A stretch of 64,000 bases of DNA from Mycoavidus cysteinexigens_B (GTDB lineage Bacteria > Pseudomonadota > Gammaproteobacteria > Burkholderiales > Burkholderiaceae). The stretch spans positions 124,001 through 188,000 of the forward strand of contig JASSUG010000005.1 in assembly GCA_031963465.1 (NCBI GenBank), in the 5' to 3' direction. A program made the position numbers and the translations under genes. The notes beneath the pieces were generated by a model. That model did no database searches. It saw only the letters and a list, made by a program, of their open reading frames with translations, and had not been told where the DNA came from. Every line of letters begins with the position of its first letter. The first letter of the stretch is position 1. Of this stretch, positions 1 through 9,082 are shown piece by piece.

Positions 1-466
1 GTGATAATGAATGAAGTAAAAAAAGCGAGCTATCGGCATCTGGACAACCAATGTGAACATGCTGGCCAAATATAGTAAATTGTTTTGCAAGATAGCCGTA
101 CAGTTCCGATATATAGTGAAAACGGGGTTCATCAGAAATCTGCCGGTCATGCCAGCGCTGAAATGCATGGGTGCCACCGCCACATAAGCCAATATTCAGT
201 TTTTCAGCGGCCGTGACCAATACATCACGAAGCACTCCCAAATCAGTCAACGCTTGATGGTAATTGGTGCAAATACCGGTTGCCATTTCGATCATGCTCT
301 CTGTGATCTCAAGCTTGATATCACCTGGTACTTTTTGATCTTTAACCAGTCGCATCAGATCTGAGGCTGCTTTAGTTAGATCATAATCGTGTGTGTTAAC
401 GAGTTGAATTTCAAGCTCTATACCAAAAGTAAACGGCTTAGATGGGTTAAAAGGTTCAAGACTCAT
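1..466 (-). CDS. ybdK: YbdK-family carboxylate-amine ligase (glutamate-cysteine ligase 2 family), N-terminal part
   Basis: The reverse strand reads MSLEPFNPSKPFTFGIELEI from an ATG at 466 and stays open to the window edge (155 codons), so the 3' end is missing. The FGIELEIQLV opening, the LEITESMIEMATGIC segment and the GLCGGGTHAFQRW and GQHVHIGCPD blocks are typical of the GCS2/YbdK family of ATP-dependent carboxylate-amine ligases, which have weak glutamate-cysteine ligase activity; the physiological substrate is unclear. It lies 56 bp downstream of the antiporter gene on the same strand and is probably co-transcribed with it. Confidence 0.85.
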   Translation of the reverse strand, partial: MSLEPFNPSKPFTFGIELEIQLVNTHDYDLTKAASDLMRLVKDQKVPGDIKLEITESMIEMATGICTNYHQALTDLGVLRDVLVTAAEKLNIGLCGGGTHAFQRWHDRQISDEPRFHYISELYGYLAKQFTIFGQHVHIGCPDADSSLFLLHSLS

Positions 467-522
467 TGTCAAGCTAACTCCTATTTAGAACGACCCTCTC
501 AAAGGGCCGTCCCGGATAATTT

Positions 523-1713
523 TTATTGCCTTCGTTCGCCGATCGACGATAGGCTCGAATAGACCAGAAGCGGCGTGAATAATTGCAAGATGACAATTGC
601 GCACAACATAATTGCGCGTAATTGCGGATCAAAATCTGGGTAGAGATTATACGTATTTTCAACTAACAGATACGCAAAGGCAGACATTGGCGCGAGTGCT
701 AAACCAAGCGCCACGCCCTGCTTTACATTAATTCCACTCGGCTTAGCAAACATTAAAACGCCAATCAGTTTTGCCAGCATACGTGCCGCAATCATCGCCA
801 GCGCCGCCAACCCGCCAAGCGCTACGTAGTTCCATTGAAATGAAATCAGCGTAATCACAAAAAGGACTACCGTTAAAAGCCAGCCTGCGGTACCGAAGTG
901 AGCTGGCCATAACTGTGGACGCGGATCGAAATTTTTAAGAATAATGCCAGCTGCGAGCAAAGCGAGAAGAGTCGAGAGCTCTAGCATGTGGGTAATCGCA
1001 ATGGCTAGTAGTACGAGTCCAATTAAGATCACAAACGAATGCTCATCTTGCAAATTAACTCGCCGACAGCTACGCGCAAGCACATAGGCTACCGCGAGTG
1101 AGCCTGCAATAAGATACACGGGTTCCGTTAGCGTAGCAAATAGATTGCCATAGTATTCTTGGTGCATCCAAGTGGATACAAGTTCTAGTAGGACCACCGC
1201 ATACATACTATTTAGGGCGGTCAATGCGAGTAATCTTTCGGTAACTTGCCCCTCGCTTTTAAGTTCATTTTTTAACTGGATGATCATTGTAGGGGAAGTT
1301 GCAATTGCAATAGACGCGATCACTGTGGTTGTCATCAGTGGCACACCTATCAGGTGCAATACGATCATCACCATAGCGAAGGTTAAGGTGGCTTCAGCAA
1401 GGCTGGTTGCAATCAGCCATGGATTCGTACGAATCCATCGTAAGCTAAGCCGGCTACCTAATTCAAAGAGCAGCATTCCAAGCGCTACGTCCATTAAAAA
1501 TCGCGCATTATTGGCTAGCGCACTATCAATCACGCCAAAGCCTGCCGAACCCGCAAGCAAGCCGATCATGCTATAGCCTGTAATGCGTGGTAGACGCCAT
1601 GCTTTCCAGCACAATTCACCACATAAACCTGCCGTTAGTAAAGTCAGTCCGACCCAAAACACTGCATCTGGAACGAGTGGCCAATGAGGCAAGTATGAAA
1701 ACGCCGATTTCAT
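523..1713 (-). CDS. Cation:proton antiporter, Kef/CPA2 type (membrane domain only)
   Basis: This 396-residue, very hydrophobic protein has about 11-12 predicted membrane spans. The pattern SMIGLLAGSAGFGVIDSA near residue 50, MLLFELGSRLSLRW near 80-95 and IASIAIATSPTMII near 135 fits the Na+/H+ exchanger fold of Kef-type antiporters. The C-terminal TrkA-N nucleotide-binding domain of KefB/KefC is absent, so nucleotide or glutathione gating is not expected. The transported ion cannot be read from sequence. It is transcribed leftward, away from the putative origin, as the first gene of a pair with the YbdK-like ligase. Confidence 0.8.
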   Translation of the reverse strand: MKSAFSYLPHWPLVPDAVFWVGLTLLTAGLCGELCWKAWRLPRITGYSMIGLLAGSAGFGVIDSALANNARFLMDVALGMLLFELGSRLSLRWIRTNPWLIATSLAEATLTFAMVMIVLHLIGVPLMTTTVIASIAIATSPTMIIQLKNELKSEGQVTERLLALTALNSMYAVVLLELVSTWMHQEYYGNLFATLTEPVYLIAGSLAVAYVLARSCRRVNLQDEHSFVILIGLVLLAIAITHMLELSTLLALLAAGIILKNFDPRPQLWPAHFGTAGWLLTVVLFVITLISFQWNYVALGGLAALAMIAARMLAKLIGVLMFAKPSGINVKQGVALGLALAPMSAFAYLLVENTYNLYPDFDPQLRAIMLCAIVILQLFTPLLVYSSLSSIGERRQ

Positions 1714-2371
1714 TAGTAACTTTCCTTAGTTAAACAATGTTGCAGAGGTTGGATCTACGTACTTGCATAGTGCTTGATACGGATACCTAGCAATGCACAT
1801 TAGTTGTTCTACGAGCTAAGCGAATGCATCAAAAGGCAATAGCCCTCTTACTTTTTTTAGTGAGCCAAGTGGCTTGATACATTTGGAGAGCCCTTATTGT
1901 GCCACAGCTTTTGGGAAGATTTTCATCTGAAATCAAGATAAGTATTGAGCGTTGGAAGACAAGTTGTCTAGGTTTACTGATTTTTATAATAGCTTTATAT
2001 ATACAAATAGTAGTAACAATAAGTCTCTAAGCTTTCTGTGGAAAAGTAGATTTTTCGCTTTGAAATCAAGTGGATAGAAGAAATATAAGCGCTTGTAAAA
2101 ATCTCGTATGGGGAAGTGGATAAAGAGGATAACTTTTTTCTTAAGTTGGAAAAGTGGGAGTTATCCAGAATGGGTCCACATCATTTCCTCAGGATTAGAG
2201 TCTACTTATCCACAGCTTTGTGTGGATAAGTAGAATGAAGTGTTTAGGTCAATGAGTAGAAATTGTTTCACGTGAAACCGTTATTAAAAAACATTATTTA
2301 TGTGAAGTCTTTAACCGTTATAATAAAAGACCAAAAATTTTGAAGGTTCACGCGACAACGTGTGAAATGCA
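1714..2371. other. Candidate chromosomal replication origin (oriC): gene-free AT-rich region with DnaA boxes
   Basis: This 658-bp stretch has no supportable gene. It holds two perfect DnaA boxes in inverted orientation (TTATCCACA at 2206-2214 and TGTGGATAA at 2221-2229) and near-matches at 2115-2123 (AGTGGATAA) and 2161-2169 (TTATCCAGA). An AT-rich tract lies around 1979-2015 and a parS site at 2264. In Burkholderiales the mnmG-rsmG-parA-parB block sits next to the chromosome 1 origin, so position and motifs agree. dnaA is not in the window, which leaves open that a further box cluster lies elsewhere. Promoters for the antiporter and mnmG must also lie here. Confidence 0.65.
2264..2279. promoter_or_regulatory. 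parS centromere site (15 of 16 consensus positions)
   Basis: TGTTTCACGTGAAACC matches the ParB-binding consensus TGTTTCACGTGAAACA except for the last base; the inner 14-bp palindrome is perfect. It lies 93 bp before mnmG, beside the DnaA boxes and about 3.6 kb from parB. ParB would load here and spread, and ParA would move the complex during origin segregation. Confidence 0.9.
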
Positions 2372-4327
2372 ATGCTTTATCCAACAGAATTCGATGTCAT
2401 TATTGTCGGCGGTGGCCACGCTGGTACAGAAGCGGCTTTAGCTAGCGCTCGTATGGGTTGTAATACCCTGCTGTTAACCCATAATATTGAAACTTTAGGC
2501 CAAATGAGTTGTAATCCGTCAATTGGCGGAATTGGCAAGGGACATCTGGTTAAAGAAATTGATGCGTTAGGGGGTGCAATGGCCCTAGCAACAGATCAGG
2601 CGGGTATCCAGTTTCGTACACTTAACTCATCAAAAGGCCCAGCAGTGCGAGCGACTCGGGCTCAAGCCGATCGCGTGTTATATAAACAGGCGATCCGTCA
2701 TCGTTTAGAAACTCAGCCTAATTTGCATTTATTTCAGCAAGCTGTAACTGATTTAATCGTTCAAGGTGATCGAGTAACCGGTGTTCAAACCCAGTTAGGT
2801 ATCCATTTTAGCGCGCGATCAGTCGTGCTTACCGCGGGTACGTTCTTAGATGGGAAAATTCATGTTGGATTAAATCACCATTCTGGTGGTCGCGCAGGTG
2901 ATCCAGCCGCAGTTCAACTTTCTGCGCGTCTTAAAGAATTGAAGCTGGCGCAAGGACGGTTGAAAACAGGAACCCCACCGCGGATTGATGGTCGTACTAT
3001 TGATTTTTCAAAGCTGAAAGAGCAAGCAGGAGACAACCCGACTCCAATTTTTTCTTTTATCGGAGATGCTCGTCAACACCCTGCTCAATTACCGTGCTGG
3101 ATAACCCACACTAATCAGCGCACGCATGACATCATTCGGGCAAGCTTAGATAGATCACCAATGTATACCGGCGTGATTGAAGGAACCGGACCACGCTATT
3201 GTCCATCGATTGAAGATAAAATTCACCGTTTTGCAGATAAAACTGCGCATCAAATTTTTCTTGAGCCAGAAGGGTTGTTGACGCATGAAATTTACCCAAA
3301 TGGAATTTCCACAAGTTTGCCTTTTGACGTTCAATTAGAACTTGTACGTTCGATGTCTGGACTGGAACATGCGCATATCTTGCGGCCAGGCTATGCGATT
3401 GAATATGATTATTTTGATCCACGTGGCTTAAAAGCATCATTAGAAACAAAAGCGATTCAAAATCTCTTCTTTGCTGGCCAAATTAATGGCACCACTGGCT
3501 ATGAAGAGGCTGCTGCGCAAGGGCTCTTGGCGGGGATAAATGCAGCGCTTAAAGTTCAAGAAAAATCGGCCTGGGTGCCACGCCGCGATCAAGCTTATTT
3601 GGGCGTATTGATTGATGATTTGGTGACGCGTGGTGTCTGTGAGCCTTACAGAATGTTTACTAGCCGGGCTGAATATAGACTCAGTTTGAGAGAAGACAAT
3701 GCTGATATGCGTTTAACTGAAATAGGCTGGAATTTAGGCGTTGTTGATAAAGTTCGTTGGGAAATTTTTAGCCGTAAGCGCGAAGCTGTTTCACGTGAAA
3801 CAAAAAGACTAAAATCAATTCGTGTGACTCCAAAGACGCTATCAGCAGAAGAGGCAACTTCACTATTAGGTAAGCCTATTGAGCACGAATATAGCCTTGC
3901 CGATCTGCTACGACGCCCAGGTATTAGTTATACGGCGCTTATGGCTATGCAAAATAGTGTTTATGCCTCTGCAGAAGCGCTTGCGGATGAAGAATACCTA
4001 AGGCAACAAATCCAAGAGCAAGTAGAGATTAGTCTTAAATACGAAGGGTATATTGAGCGTCAGGCGAACGAGATTGAACGGAATGAAGCACATGAAAATA
4101 CCAGCCTACCCAATAAGTTTGATTACACTAAGGTGAGTGGTTTGTCGGTTGAAGTGTGCCAAAAATTAAATCAATATCAACCGGAAACCATGGGGCAAGC
4201 TTCACGAATTTCCGGCGTGACGCCTGCCGCGATTTCACTTTTGATGGTTCATTTGAAAAAGAAATTTAATCAAAATATTCAGTTAAATTCCGCGGAAACA
4301 AATGCTAGCCAACAATCAAAAGCTTGA
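2372..4327 (+). CDS. mnmG: tRNA uridine-5-carboxymethylaminomethyl(34) synthesis enzyme MnmG (GidA)
   Basis: MnmG works with MnmE to install the carboxymethylaminomethyl group on U34 of tRNAs, using FAD. The 651 residues match the usual length. The FAD-binding VIIVGGGHAGTEAALASARMG lies near residues 10-30, and family blocks follow: MSCNPSIGGIGKGHLVKEID near 45, LKTGTPPRIDGRT near 205 and GQINGTTGYEEAAAQGL near 370. The ATG at 2372 follows the oriC/parS region. It starts the mnmG-rsmG-parA-parB series. The coding sequence contains a perfect parS site at 3787-3802. mnmC, which acts later on the same wobble modification, lies at 38106-40097. Confidence 0.97.
   Translation: MLYPTEFDVIIVGGGHAGTEAALASARMGCNTLLLTHNIETLGQMSCNPSIGGIGKGHLVKEIDALGGAMALATDQAGIQFRTLNSSKGPAVRATRAQADRVLYKQAIRHRLETQPNLHLFQQAVTDLIVQGDRVTGVQTQLGIHFSARSVVLTAGTFLDGKIHVGLNHHSGGRAGDPAAVQLSARLKELKLAQGRLKTGTPPRIDGRTIDFSKLKEQAGDNPTPIFSFIGDARQHPAQLPCWITHTNQRTHDIIRASLDRSPMYTGVIEGTGPRYCPSIEDKIHRFADKTAHQIFLEPEGLLTHEIYPNGISTSLPFDVQLELVRSMSGLEHAHILRPGYAIEYDYFDPRGLKASLETKAIQNLFFAGQINGTTGYEEAAAQGLLAGINAALKVQEKSAWVPRRDQAYLGVLIDDLVTRGVCEPYRMFTSRAEYRLSLREDNADMRLTEIGWNLGVVDKVRWEIFSRKREAVSRETKRLKSIRVTPKTLSAEEATSLLGKPIEHEYSLADLLRRPGISYTALMAMQNSVYASAEALADEEYLRQQIQEQVEISLKYEGYIERQANEIERNEAHENTSLPNKFDYTKVSGLSVEVCQKLNQYQPETMGQASRISGVTPAAISLLMVHLKKKFNQNIQLNSAETNASQQSKA
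3787..3802. promoter_or_regulatory. parS centromere site, perfect consensus, inside mnmG
   Basis: TGTTTCACGTGAAACA is an exact 16-bp match to the bacterial parS consensus. It lies within the mnmG reading frame, encoding roughly AVSRETK. Together with the site at 2264 it gives two ParB nucleation points 1.5 kb apart. A perfect 16-mer is very unlikely by chance, and its position beside parAB supports function. Confidence 0.93.
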
Positions 4328-4375
4328 TATATTGAGCTATAGGGTTCAATTGATTTCGCTTTATTTAAAAACAAT

Positions 4376-5038
4376 ATGCAAATAAATTCACGGTTGCTTG
4401 CCAATACGCTTAATGAAGGCGCTATGGCCGCAGGTGTTGTACTGAATGACCACCAGCAAAAGCGTTTACTAGCTTATCTTGAATTACTGACGAAGTGGAA
4501 CCGGGTCTATAATCTAACCGCGATTCGGGAACCGTATCAGATGTTAGTCCAGCATTTACTGGATTCATTGGCCATTCTGCCCCACCTTAGCCGGTGTACC
4601 CCATCAAATTTGCTTGATGTTGGCTCTGGTGGTGGTTTGCCAGGGATTGTCTTGGCGCTGGCGCAACCCGCCTGGCAGGTGACGTTGAATGATATTGTTC
4701 ACAAGAAAACGGCTTTCTTGCAGCAAGCCAAAGTAACACTTGCCCTGCCAAATGTTGCCGTTGTAACAGGCCGGGTTGAGTCATTGCAGCCAGGCGTTGA
4801 GGTTGAGCAGCCGTTTGATATTATTCTTTCCCGGGCTTTTGCTAAATTAGCGGATTTTGTCTCACTGGCTCGGCATTTGCTTGCTCCAGGCGGTTCAATC
4901 TGGGCCATGAAAGGCACTCAGCCGGCAACAGAAATAGAGGCCTTACCGGCTGATGCGAAGGTCGTCAATATGATTGAGCTTGCGGTTCCGTTCCTTGATG
5001 CAAAACGGCATCTTGTTCAAATCAAGCTTGGCGCTTGA
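4376..5038 (+). CDS. rsmG: 16S rRNA (guanine527-N7)-methyltransferase RsmG (GidB)
   Basis: RsmG methylates N7 of G527 in 16S rRNA using S-adenosylmethionine. The 220-residue length is usual. The SAM-binding motif LLDVGSGGGLPGIVLA lies at about residues 80-95, preceded by the family segment KWNRVYNLTAIREP near 41-54 and followed by IILSRAFAKLADF near 150. It starts 48 bp after mnmG and ends 16 bp before parA, as in many proteobacterial origin regions. Confidence 0.96.
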   Translation: MQINSRLLANTLNEGAMAAGVVLNDHQQKRLLAYLELLTKWNRVYNLTAIREPYQMLVQHLLDSLAILPHLSRCTPSNLLDVGSGGGLPGIVLALAQPAWQVTLNDIVHKKTAFLQQAKVTLALPNVAVVTGRVESLQPGVEVEQPFDIILSRAFAKLADFVSLARHLLAPGGSIWAMKGTQPATEIEALPADAKVVNMIELAVPFLDAKRHLVQIKLGA

Positions 5039-5054
5039 AATAAAAGGCTAGATA

Positions 5055-5822
5055 ATGGTTAAAATCTTTTGCGTTGCAAACCAGAAAGGTGGGGTTGGTA
5101 AAACCACCACCACGGTTAATCTTGCCGCGAGTCTAGCTGCGCATAAGCAGCGCGTGTTGTTAGTTGACCTTGATCCACAGGGCAATGCAACGATGGGTAG
5201 TGGGATTGACAAGACACAGTGCGAGCATACGCTGTATGACGTTTTAGTGGATGGCACAGCATTTGCCGAGGCACGCGTAAAATCAGTAGCAGGCTATGAT
5301 GTGCTACCTGCTAACCGTGAACTCGCTGGTGCTGAAATTGAGCTGGTTAGCCGTCCTCAAAGAGAGCGACAACTTAAAAATGCGATTGCTACCGTTAGTG
5401 CGGAATATGATTTCATCTTAATCGATTGTCCGCCCGCATTATCATTACTTACGCTCAATGGCTTATGTTGCGCTAATGGCGTAATTATTCCAATGCAATG
5501 TGAGTATTTTGCGCTTGAGGGTCTTTCTGATTTACTCGACACGATTAAGCGGGTGCATGCCAATCTCAACCGTGAACTGCAAATTATTGGTTTATTACGG
5601 GTCATGTTCGATTCACGGATTACGTTACAACAACAAGTATCTGAGCAACTCGAGCAGCATTTTGGCGATAAAGTGTTTAAGGCTATTATTCCGCGCAATG
5701 TACGGCTAGCAGAAGCGCCTAGTCATGGCATGCCTGGCGTGGTTTTTGATCGAAATTCCCGAGGCGCACAAGCTTATATGCAATTTGGCATCGAGATGAT
5801 TAAGCGTATTCGAGCAAAATAG
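5055..5822 (+). CDS. parA: Chromosome partitioning ATPase ParA (Soj)
   Basis: This 255-residue Walker-type ATPase is of the short chromosomal ParA class without an N-terminal DNA-binding domain. The deviant Walker A motif KGGVGKTTT lies at residues 10-18 (signature Lys in KGG), LVDLDPQGNATMG near 35-48 and DFILIDCPPALSLLT near 115-130. ParA binds nucleoid DNA in the ATP state and is stimulated by ParB-parS, moving the origin. It lies 17 bp upstream of parB, with parS sites nearby. Confidence 0.97.
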   Translation: MVKIFCVANQKGGVGKTTTTVNLAASLAAHKQRVLLVDLDPQGNATMGSGIDKTQCEHTLYDVLVDGTAFAEARVKSVAGYDVLPANRELAGAEIELVSRPQRERQLKNAIATVSAEYDFILIDCPPALSLLTLNGLCCANGVIIPMQCEYFALEGLSDLLDTIKRVHANLNRELQIIGLLRVMFDSRITLQQQVSEQLEQHFGDKVFKAIIPRNVRLAEAPSHGMPGVVFDRNSRGAQAYMQFGIEMIKRIRAK

Positions 5823-5839
5823 AAACGAAAGAGAGCAAA

Positions 5840-6733
5840 ATGAATGCAGTAAGCAGAAAAAAGGGTTTGGGACGCGGGCTTGACAGCTTGTTAGGCGCGG
5901 CAACTCATGGACTTGAGAGCGCACCTCAAGAAGGCCGTCCAAGCATATTACGACTCGCGCAATTGCAGCCCGGTAAATATCAGCCGCGTACTAGAATGGA
6001 CGAAAGTGCATTGCAAGAGCTTGCAGCCAGTATTCGTGCCCAGGGTTTAATCCAGCCGCTTTTAGTACGTCCGCTCACGAACAGCGACAACTATGAAATC
6101 ATTGCGGGTGAGCGGCGCTTTCGGGCAGCAGGCTTGGCCGGGCTGAGTGAAGTGCCGGTCCTGGTCAGGGATGTCGCTGACCAAGCTGCTGCTGCAATGG
6201 CCTTGATTGAAAATATCCAGCGTGAAGATCTAAATCCGCTGGAAGAAGCACAAGGGATTCAACGCTTATTAAATGAATTTGATTTTACCCATGAACACGC
6301 GGCGCAAGCGGTTGGCCGCTCGCGTAGCGCCGTATCAAATTTACTGCGCTTACTCAATTTAACGCAGCCAGTGCAAGTGATGCTGGTTGCTGGAGATCTG
6401 GATATGGGGCATGCACGAGCGCTGTTGGCCGTGGATGCTGCAGCGCAAATCACGCTTGCTAACCAGATCGTTAATCGACGGCTGTCTGTGCGTGAGGCTG
6501 AAAAACTGGTCACGACCTCACTTAAATCGACCCTAGCGTCACCTAAACGGGCGCATGAAAAAGGGCAAGATCTTATGCGGCTTGAAGAAGAACTCTCTGA
6601 TGTGTTAGCGGCAACCGTCAAAATCAAATTAAAACGCAAAGGCCAAGGTCAATTAACCATTGACTTCGGCGGCCTTGATGCGCTTGAGGGCATTATTGAG
6701 CGCCTACGTGTTCAACTGGATCCACTTCTATAA
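5840..6733 (+). CDS. parB: Chromosome partitioning protein ParB (Spo0J), parS-binding CTPase
   Basis: The 297-residue protein starts with the basic KKGLGRGLDSLLG segment found at ParB N-termini. The CTP-binding ParB/Srx domain includes QPRTRMDE near 50, GLIQPLLVRP near 74 and the GERRFRA motif near residue 95. A helix-turn-helix around 155-175 (HAAQAVGRSRSAVSNLLRLL) reads parS. The C-terminal portion from about 250 is the dimerisation region. It follows parA closely; 267 bp separate it from the ATP synthase operon. Confidence 0.96.
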   Translation: MNAVSRKKGLGRGLDSLLGAATHGLESAPQEGRPSILRLAQLQPGKYQPRTRMDESALQELAASIRAQGLIQPLLVRPLTNSDNYEIIAGERRFRAAGLAGLSEVPVLVRDVADQAAAAMALIENIQREDLNPLEEAQGIQRLLNEFDFTHEHAAQAVGRSRSAVSNLLRLLNLTQPVQVMLVAGDLDMGHARALLAVDAAAQITLANQIVNRRLSVREAEKLVTTSLKSTLASPKRAHEKGQDLMRLEEELSDVLAATVKIKLKRKGQGQLTIDFGGLDALEGIIERLRVQLDPLL

Positions 6734-6870
6734 GTAGAAGCCGCACCCCATTATAAGAAACCGCGCTCCATTATGAAATGACAAACGAATTTTCGTATTC
6801 AACTCAAACCGGCCATACAGATTCACATTTTAATTAAAAAGGTTTTGAGAGGGTAGCTCGCTACAAAAAC

Positions 6871-6899
6871 TTGAGCTCTGACACAGAATCGCTTACAAT
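6871..6899 (+). promoter_or_regulatory. Predicted sigma-70 promoter for the ATP synthase operon
   Basis: TTGAGC (6871-6876) and TACAAT (6894-6899) are separated by exactly 17 bp and lie about 100 bp upstream of atpI, in the only sizeable gap before the nine-gene atp operon. The remainder of the 267-bp gap shows no gene or clear parB terminator. Confidence 0.5.
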
Positions 6900-7000
6900 T
6901 GCCCGCGCTGTTTGTTTATAGCGCACGATCTCGCTTATGCCAGCCTTGTAAAAGTGGCAAACAGATGAGGATCCTCTGGTTCTGCCGCTTAGCGGTTTAA

Positions 7001-7351
7001 ATGAAGCGCTCAATGCGGATCACTCCATTCAAAGTTGTGCAGGCGCAAATAGCGTTGTCTGTTACGATGGCCGTGCTATTTGGAGCGTTTGCTAGTAAAC
7101 CAGGCAATGCCGTGCTATCTGCTTTAACCGGTGGAGCCATCGGCTGGATACCCGCTGCTTTGTTTGCATTGCGCTTAAGTACACGAATCTCGGCGGCAAG
7201 CTGGGTGGTCGGCGAGGTAATGAAGATTGGCCTGACCATTGCGATGTTTGTCGCGGCAGGGGTTTGTCTTCCCGCAATAAATTGGCTGGCGTTACTGCTG
7301 ACGTACATTGTCGTGCTCAAAGTATATTGGGGCGCGCTGATTTTGCGGTGA
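7001..7351 (+). CDS. atpI: ATP synthase assembly/associated protein I (AtpI)
   Basis: This small hydrophobic protein of 116 residues has about four predicted membrane helices (VQAQIALSVTMAVLFGAF, AVLSALTGGAIGWIPAALFA and two more). Its position directly before atpB is the usual one for AtpI, which aids c-ring assembly but is dispensable in some bacteria. The sequence itself is only moderately diagnostic, so the call leans on context. Confidence 0.85.
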   Translation: MKRSMRITPFKVVQAQIALSVTMAVLFGAFASKPGNAVLSALTGGAIGWIPAALFALRLSTRISAASWVVGEVMKIGLTIAMFVAAGVCLPAINWLALLLTYIVVLKVYWGALILR

Positions 7352-7420
7352 AGGTAATGCAAATGCGGATAATCGCACAGAGAATTTTGTTGAATTGAGT
7401 TAAAAACGTAAATTTGAGAT

Positions 7421-8272
7421 ATGACGGCCGATACAGCAACTCATACCCTAAACCCCTCCGGGTACATTGGGCACCATCTGCAGAATTTTTCGAATAAGCC
7501 ACAAACTTCAATTGTGGATTTTTCAGTATGGCATATAGATACCCTATTTTGGTCGGTGCTAATGGGTTTGGTTACGATTGGCGTGCTTTATTTTGCCGCG
7601 CGGCGTGCCACCAGTGGTGTGCCATCCCGCTTCCAGTGTGCGATTGAGCTCCTGGTTGAGATGGTCGAAAACCAATCGAAATCAATGATTCATGGTAGCC
7701 GCCGCTTTATTGCGCCACTTGCCTTAACGGTCTTTCTTTGGGTCGCGCTGATGAATGCGCTAGATTTGCTGCCCGTTGATTTGCCGGCGAAAATAATTGG
7801 CTGGCTTGGCTTAGCCAGCGTGATTCCCAATCACCGTATTGTCCCGACCGCTGATCTAAATGCGACCTTAGGGATCGCCCTAGGGGTATTGCTTTTAATG
7901 TTGTATTACAGCGTTAAAATAAAAGGTGTGGGTGGCTTTATACGTGAACTGCTGTCGGCGCCTTTTGGTAAGCACCCGGCACTTTGGCCGTTTAACTTAT
8001 TGCTCAATGTTATCGAATATCTTGCTAAGACTATTTCGCTGGGTATGCGGCTCTTTGGCAATATGTACGCGGGAGAGTTGTTGTTCTTGTTGATTGCCCT
8101 GCTGGGTAGTTTGTGGAGTTTCAGCTTAGACGCTTCCATTTTTGGTTTTGCTGGTCATGTGCTGGCGGGAAGTTTGTGGGCAATATTCCATATCTTAGTT
8201 GTGTTGTTGCAGGCCTTTATTTTTATGATGCTGACGCTGGTGTATCTGGGTCAAGCACACGATAGTCATTAA
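7421..8272 (+). CDS. atpB: F1Fo ATP synthase subunit a
   Basis: Subunit a (283 residues) forms the two proton half-channels of Fo in the inner membrane. The conserved SLGMRLFGNMYAGELL segment near residues 205-220 carries the essential arginine that faces the c-ring. LDLLPVDLPAKI near 110 and LLQAFIFMMLTLVYLGQA at the end are also family-typical. It is the second gene of the operon, 33 bp before atpE. Confidence 0.97.
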   Translation: MTADTATHTLNPSGYIGHHLQNFSNKPQTSIVDFSVWHIDTLFWSVLMGLVTIGVLYFAARRATSGVPSRFQCAIELLVEMVENQSKSMIHGSRRFIAPLALTVFLWVALMNALDLLPVDLPAKIIGWLGLASVIPNHRIVPTADLNATLGIALGVLLLMLYYSVKIKGVGGFIRELLSAPFGKHPALWPFNLLLNVIEYLAKTISLGMRLFGNMYAGELLFLLIALLGSLWSFSLDASIFGFAGHVLAGSLWAIFHILVVLLQAFIFMMLTLVYLGQAHDSH

Positions 8273-8305
8273 TTTTTGTTTTAAATTTAAAATCAAGGAG
8301 TTGTC

Positions 8306-8575
8306 ATGCAAGCTTTTATCTCCAATATCCAAGGACTTACTGCGATAGGAATCGGCATTATTATTGGTCTAGGCGCAATTGGCGCATGTATTGGTATTGC
8401 GTTGATGGGCGGGAAATATATCGAGGCTTGCGCACGTCAGCCAGAATTGATGAACCCACTGCAAACTAAAATGTTTTTGCTCGCGGGTTTGATCGATGCG
8501 GCCTTTCTGATTGGCGTTGGGGTTGCAATGTTGTTTGCTTTTGCTAATCCATTGCTTGCGCCATTGGCAAGCTAA
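8306..8575 (+). CDS. atpE: F1Fo ATP synthase subunit c
   Basis: The 89-residue proteolipid is a two-helix hairpin. The first helix has the glycine-rich IGLGAIGACIGIALMGGKYIE; the polar loop is ARQPEL; the second helix carries the ion-binding aspartate D64 in GLIDAAFLIGVG. An Asp there, without the Gln/Glu/Ser set of sodium-type rotors, points to proton coupling. AAGGAG precedes the ATG. Confidence 0.97.
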   Translation: MQAFISNIQGLTAIGIGIIIGLGAIGACIGIALMGGKYIEACARQPELMNPLQTKMFLLAGLIDAAFLIGVGVAMLFAFANPLLAPLAS

Positions 8576-8609
8576 AGAACCCAGTGTATTTTCAGAATAA
8601 GGGCACATC

Positions 8610-9080
8610 GTGAATATTAACGCAACCCTCGTTGCGCAAGCGGTGGTGTTTTTGATCCTCGCATGGGTTACGATGAAATTCGTGTGGCCTCCGTTGATCA
8701 ATGCACTGGATGAGCGCACCCAGAAAATCGCCGACGGCTTGGCCGCGGCGGAAAAGGGCAAAGCTGAGTTGGCCGTGGTGAATAAGCAGGTTGAACAGAC
8801 CCTGGTGCAAGCGCGCGAGCAAGGTCAACAACGTGTTGCTGAAGCCGAAAAGCGGGCCCAGGTGGCCGCTGAGGAAATCAAGCGTAATGCGCAAAGCGAA
8901 GCGGCACGCATTGTGACGCAAGCCCAGGCGCAAGCTGAGCAGCAATTTGTGGCTGCCCGGCAAGCATTGCGCAATGAGGTTGCTGAGCTTGCAGTTAAGG
9001 GCGCCGAACAAATTTTACGGCGCGAAATTGACAGCAAAGCGCATGCTGCCTTATTGCAGCAACTCAAAACCGAGCTTTAA
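8610..9080 (+). CDS. atpF: F1Fo ATP synthase subunit b
   Basis: Subunit b (156 residues) is the peripheral stator. One N-terminal membrane helix (TLVAQAVVFLILAWVTMKFV) is followed by a long alanine/glutamate/glutamine-rich coiled coil. The start is a GTG at 8610, the only start that keeps the full membrane helix. It ends 2 bp before atpH, suggesting translational coupling. Confidence 0.96.
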   Translation: MNINATLVAQAVVFLILAWVTMKFVWPPLINALDERTQKIADGLAAAEKGKAELAVVNKQVEQTLVQAREQGQQRVAEAEKRAQVAAEEIKRNAQSEAARIVTQAQAQAEQQFVAARQALRNEVAELAVKGAEQILRREIDSKAHAALLQQLKTEL

Positions 9081-9082
9081 CT

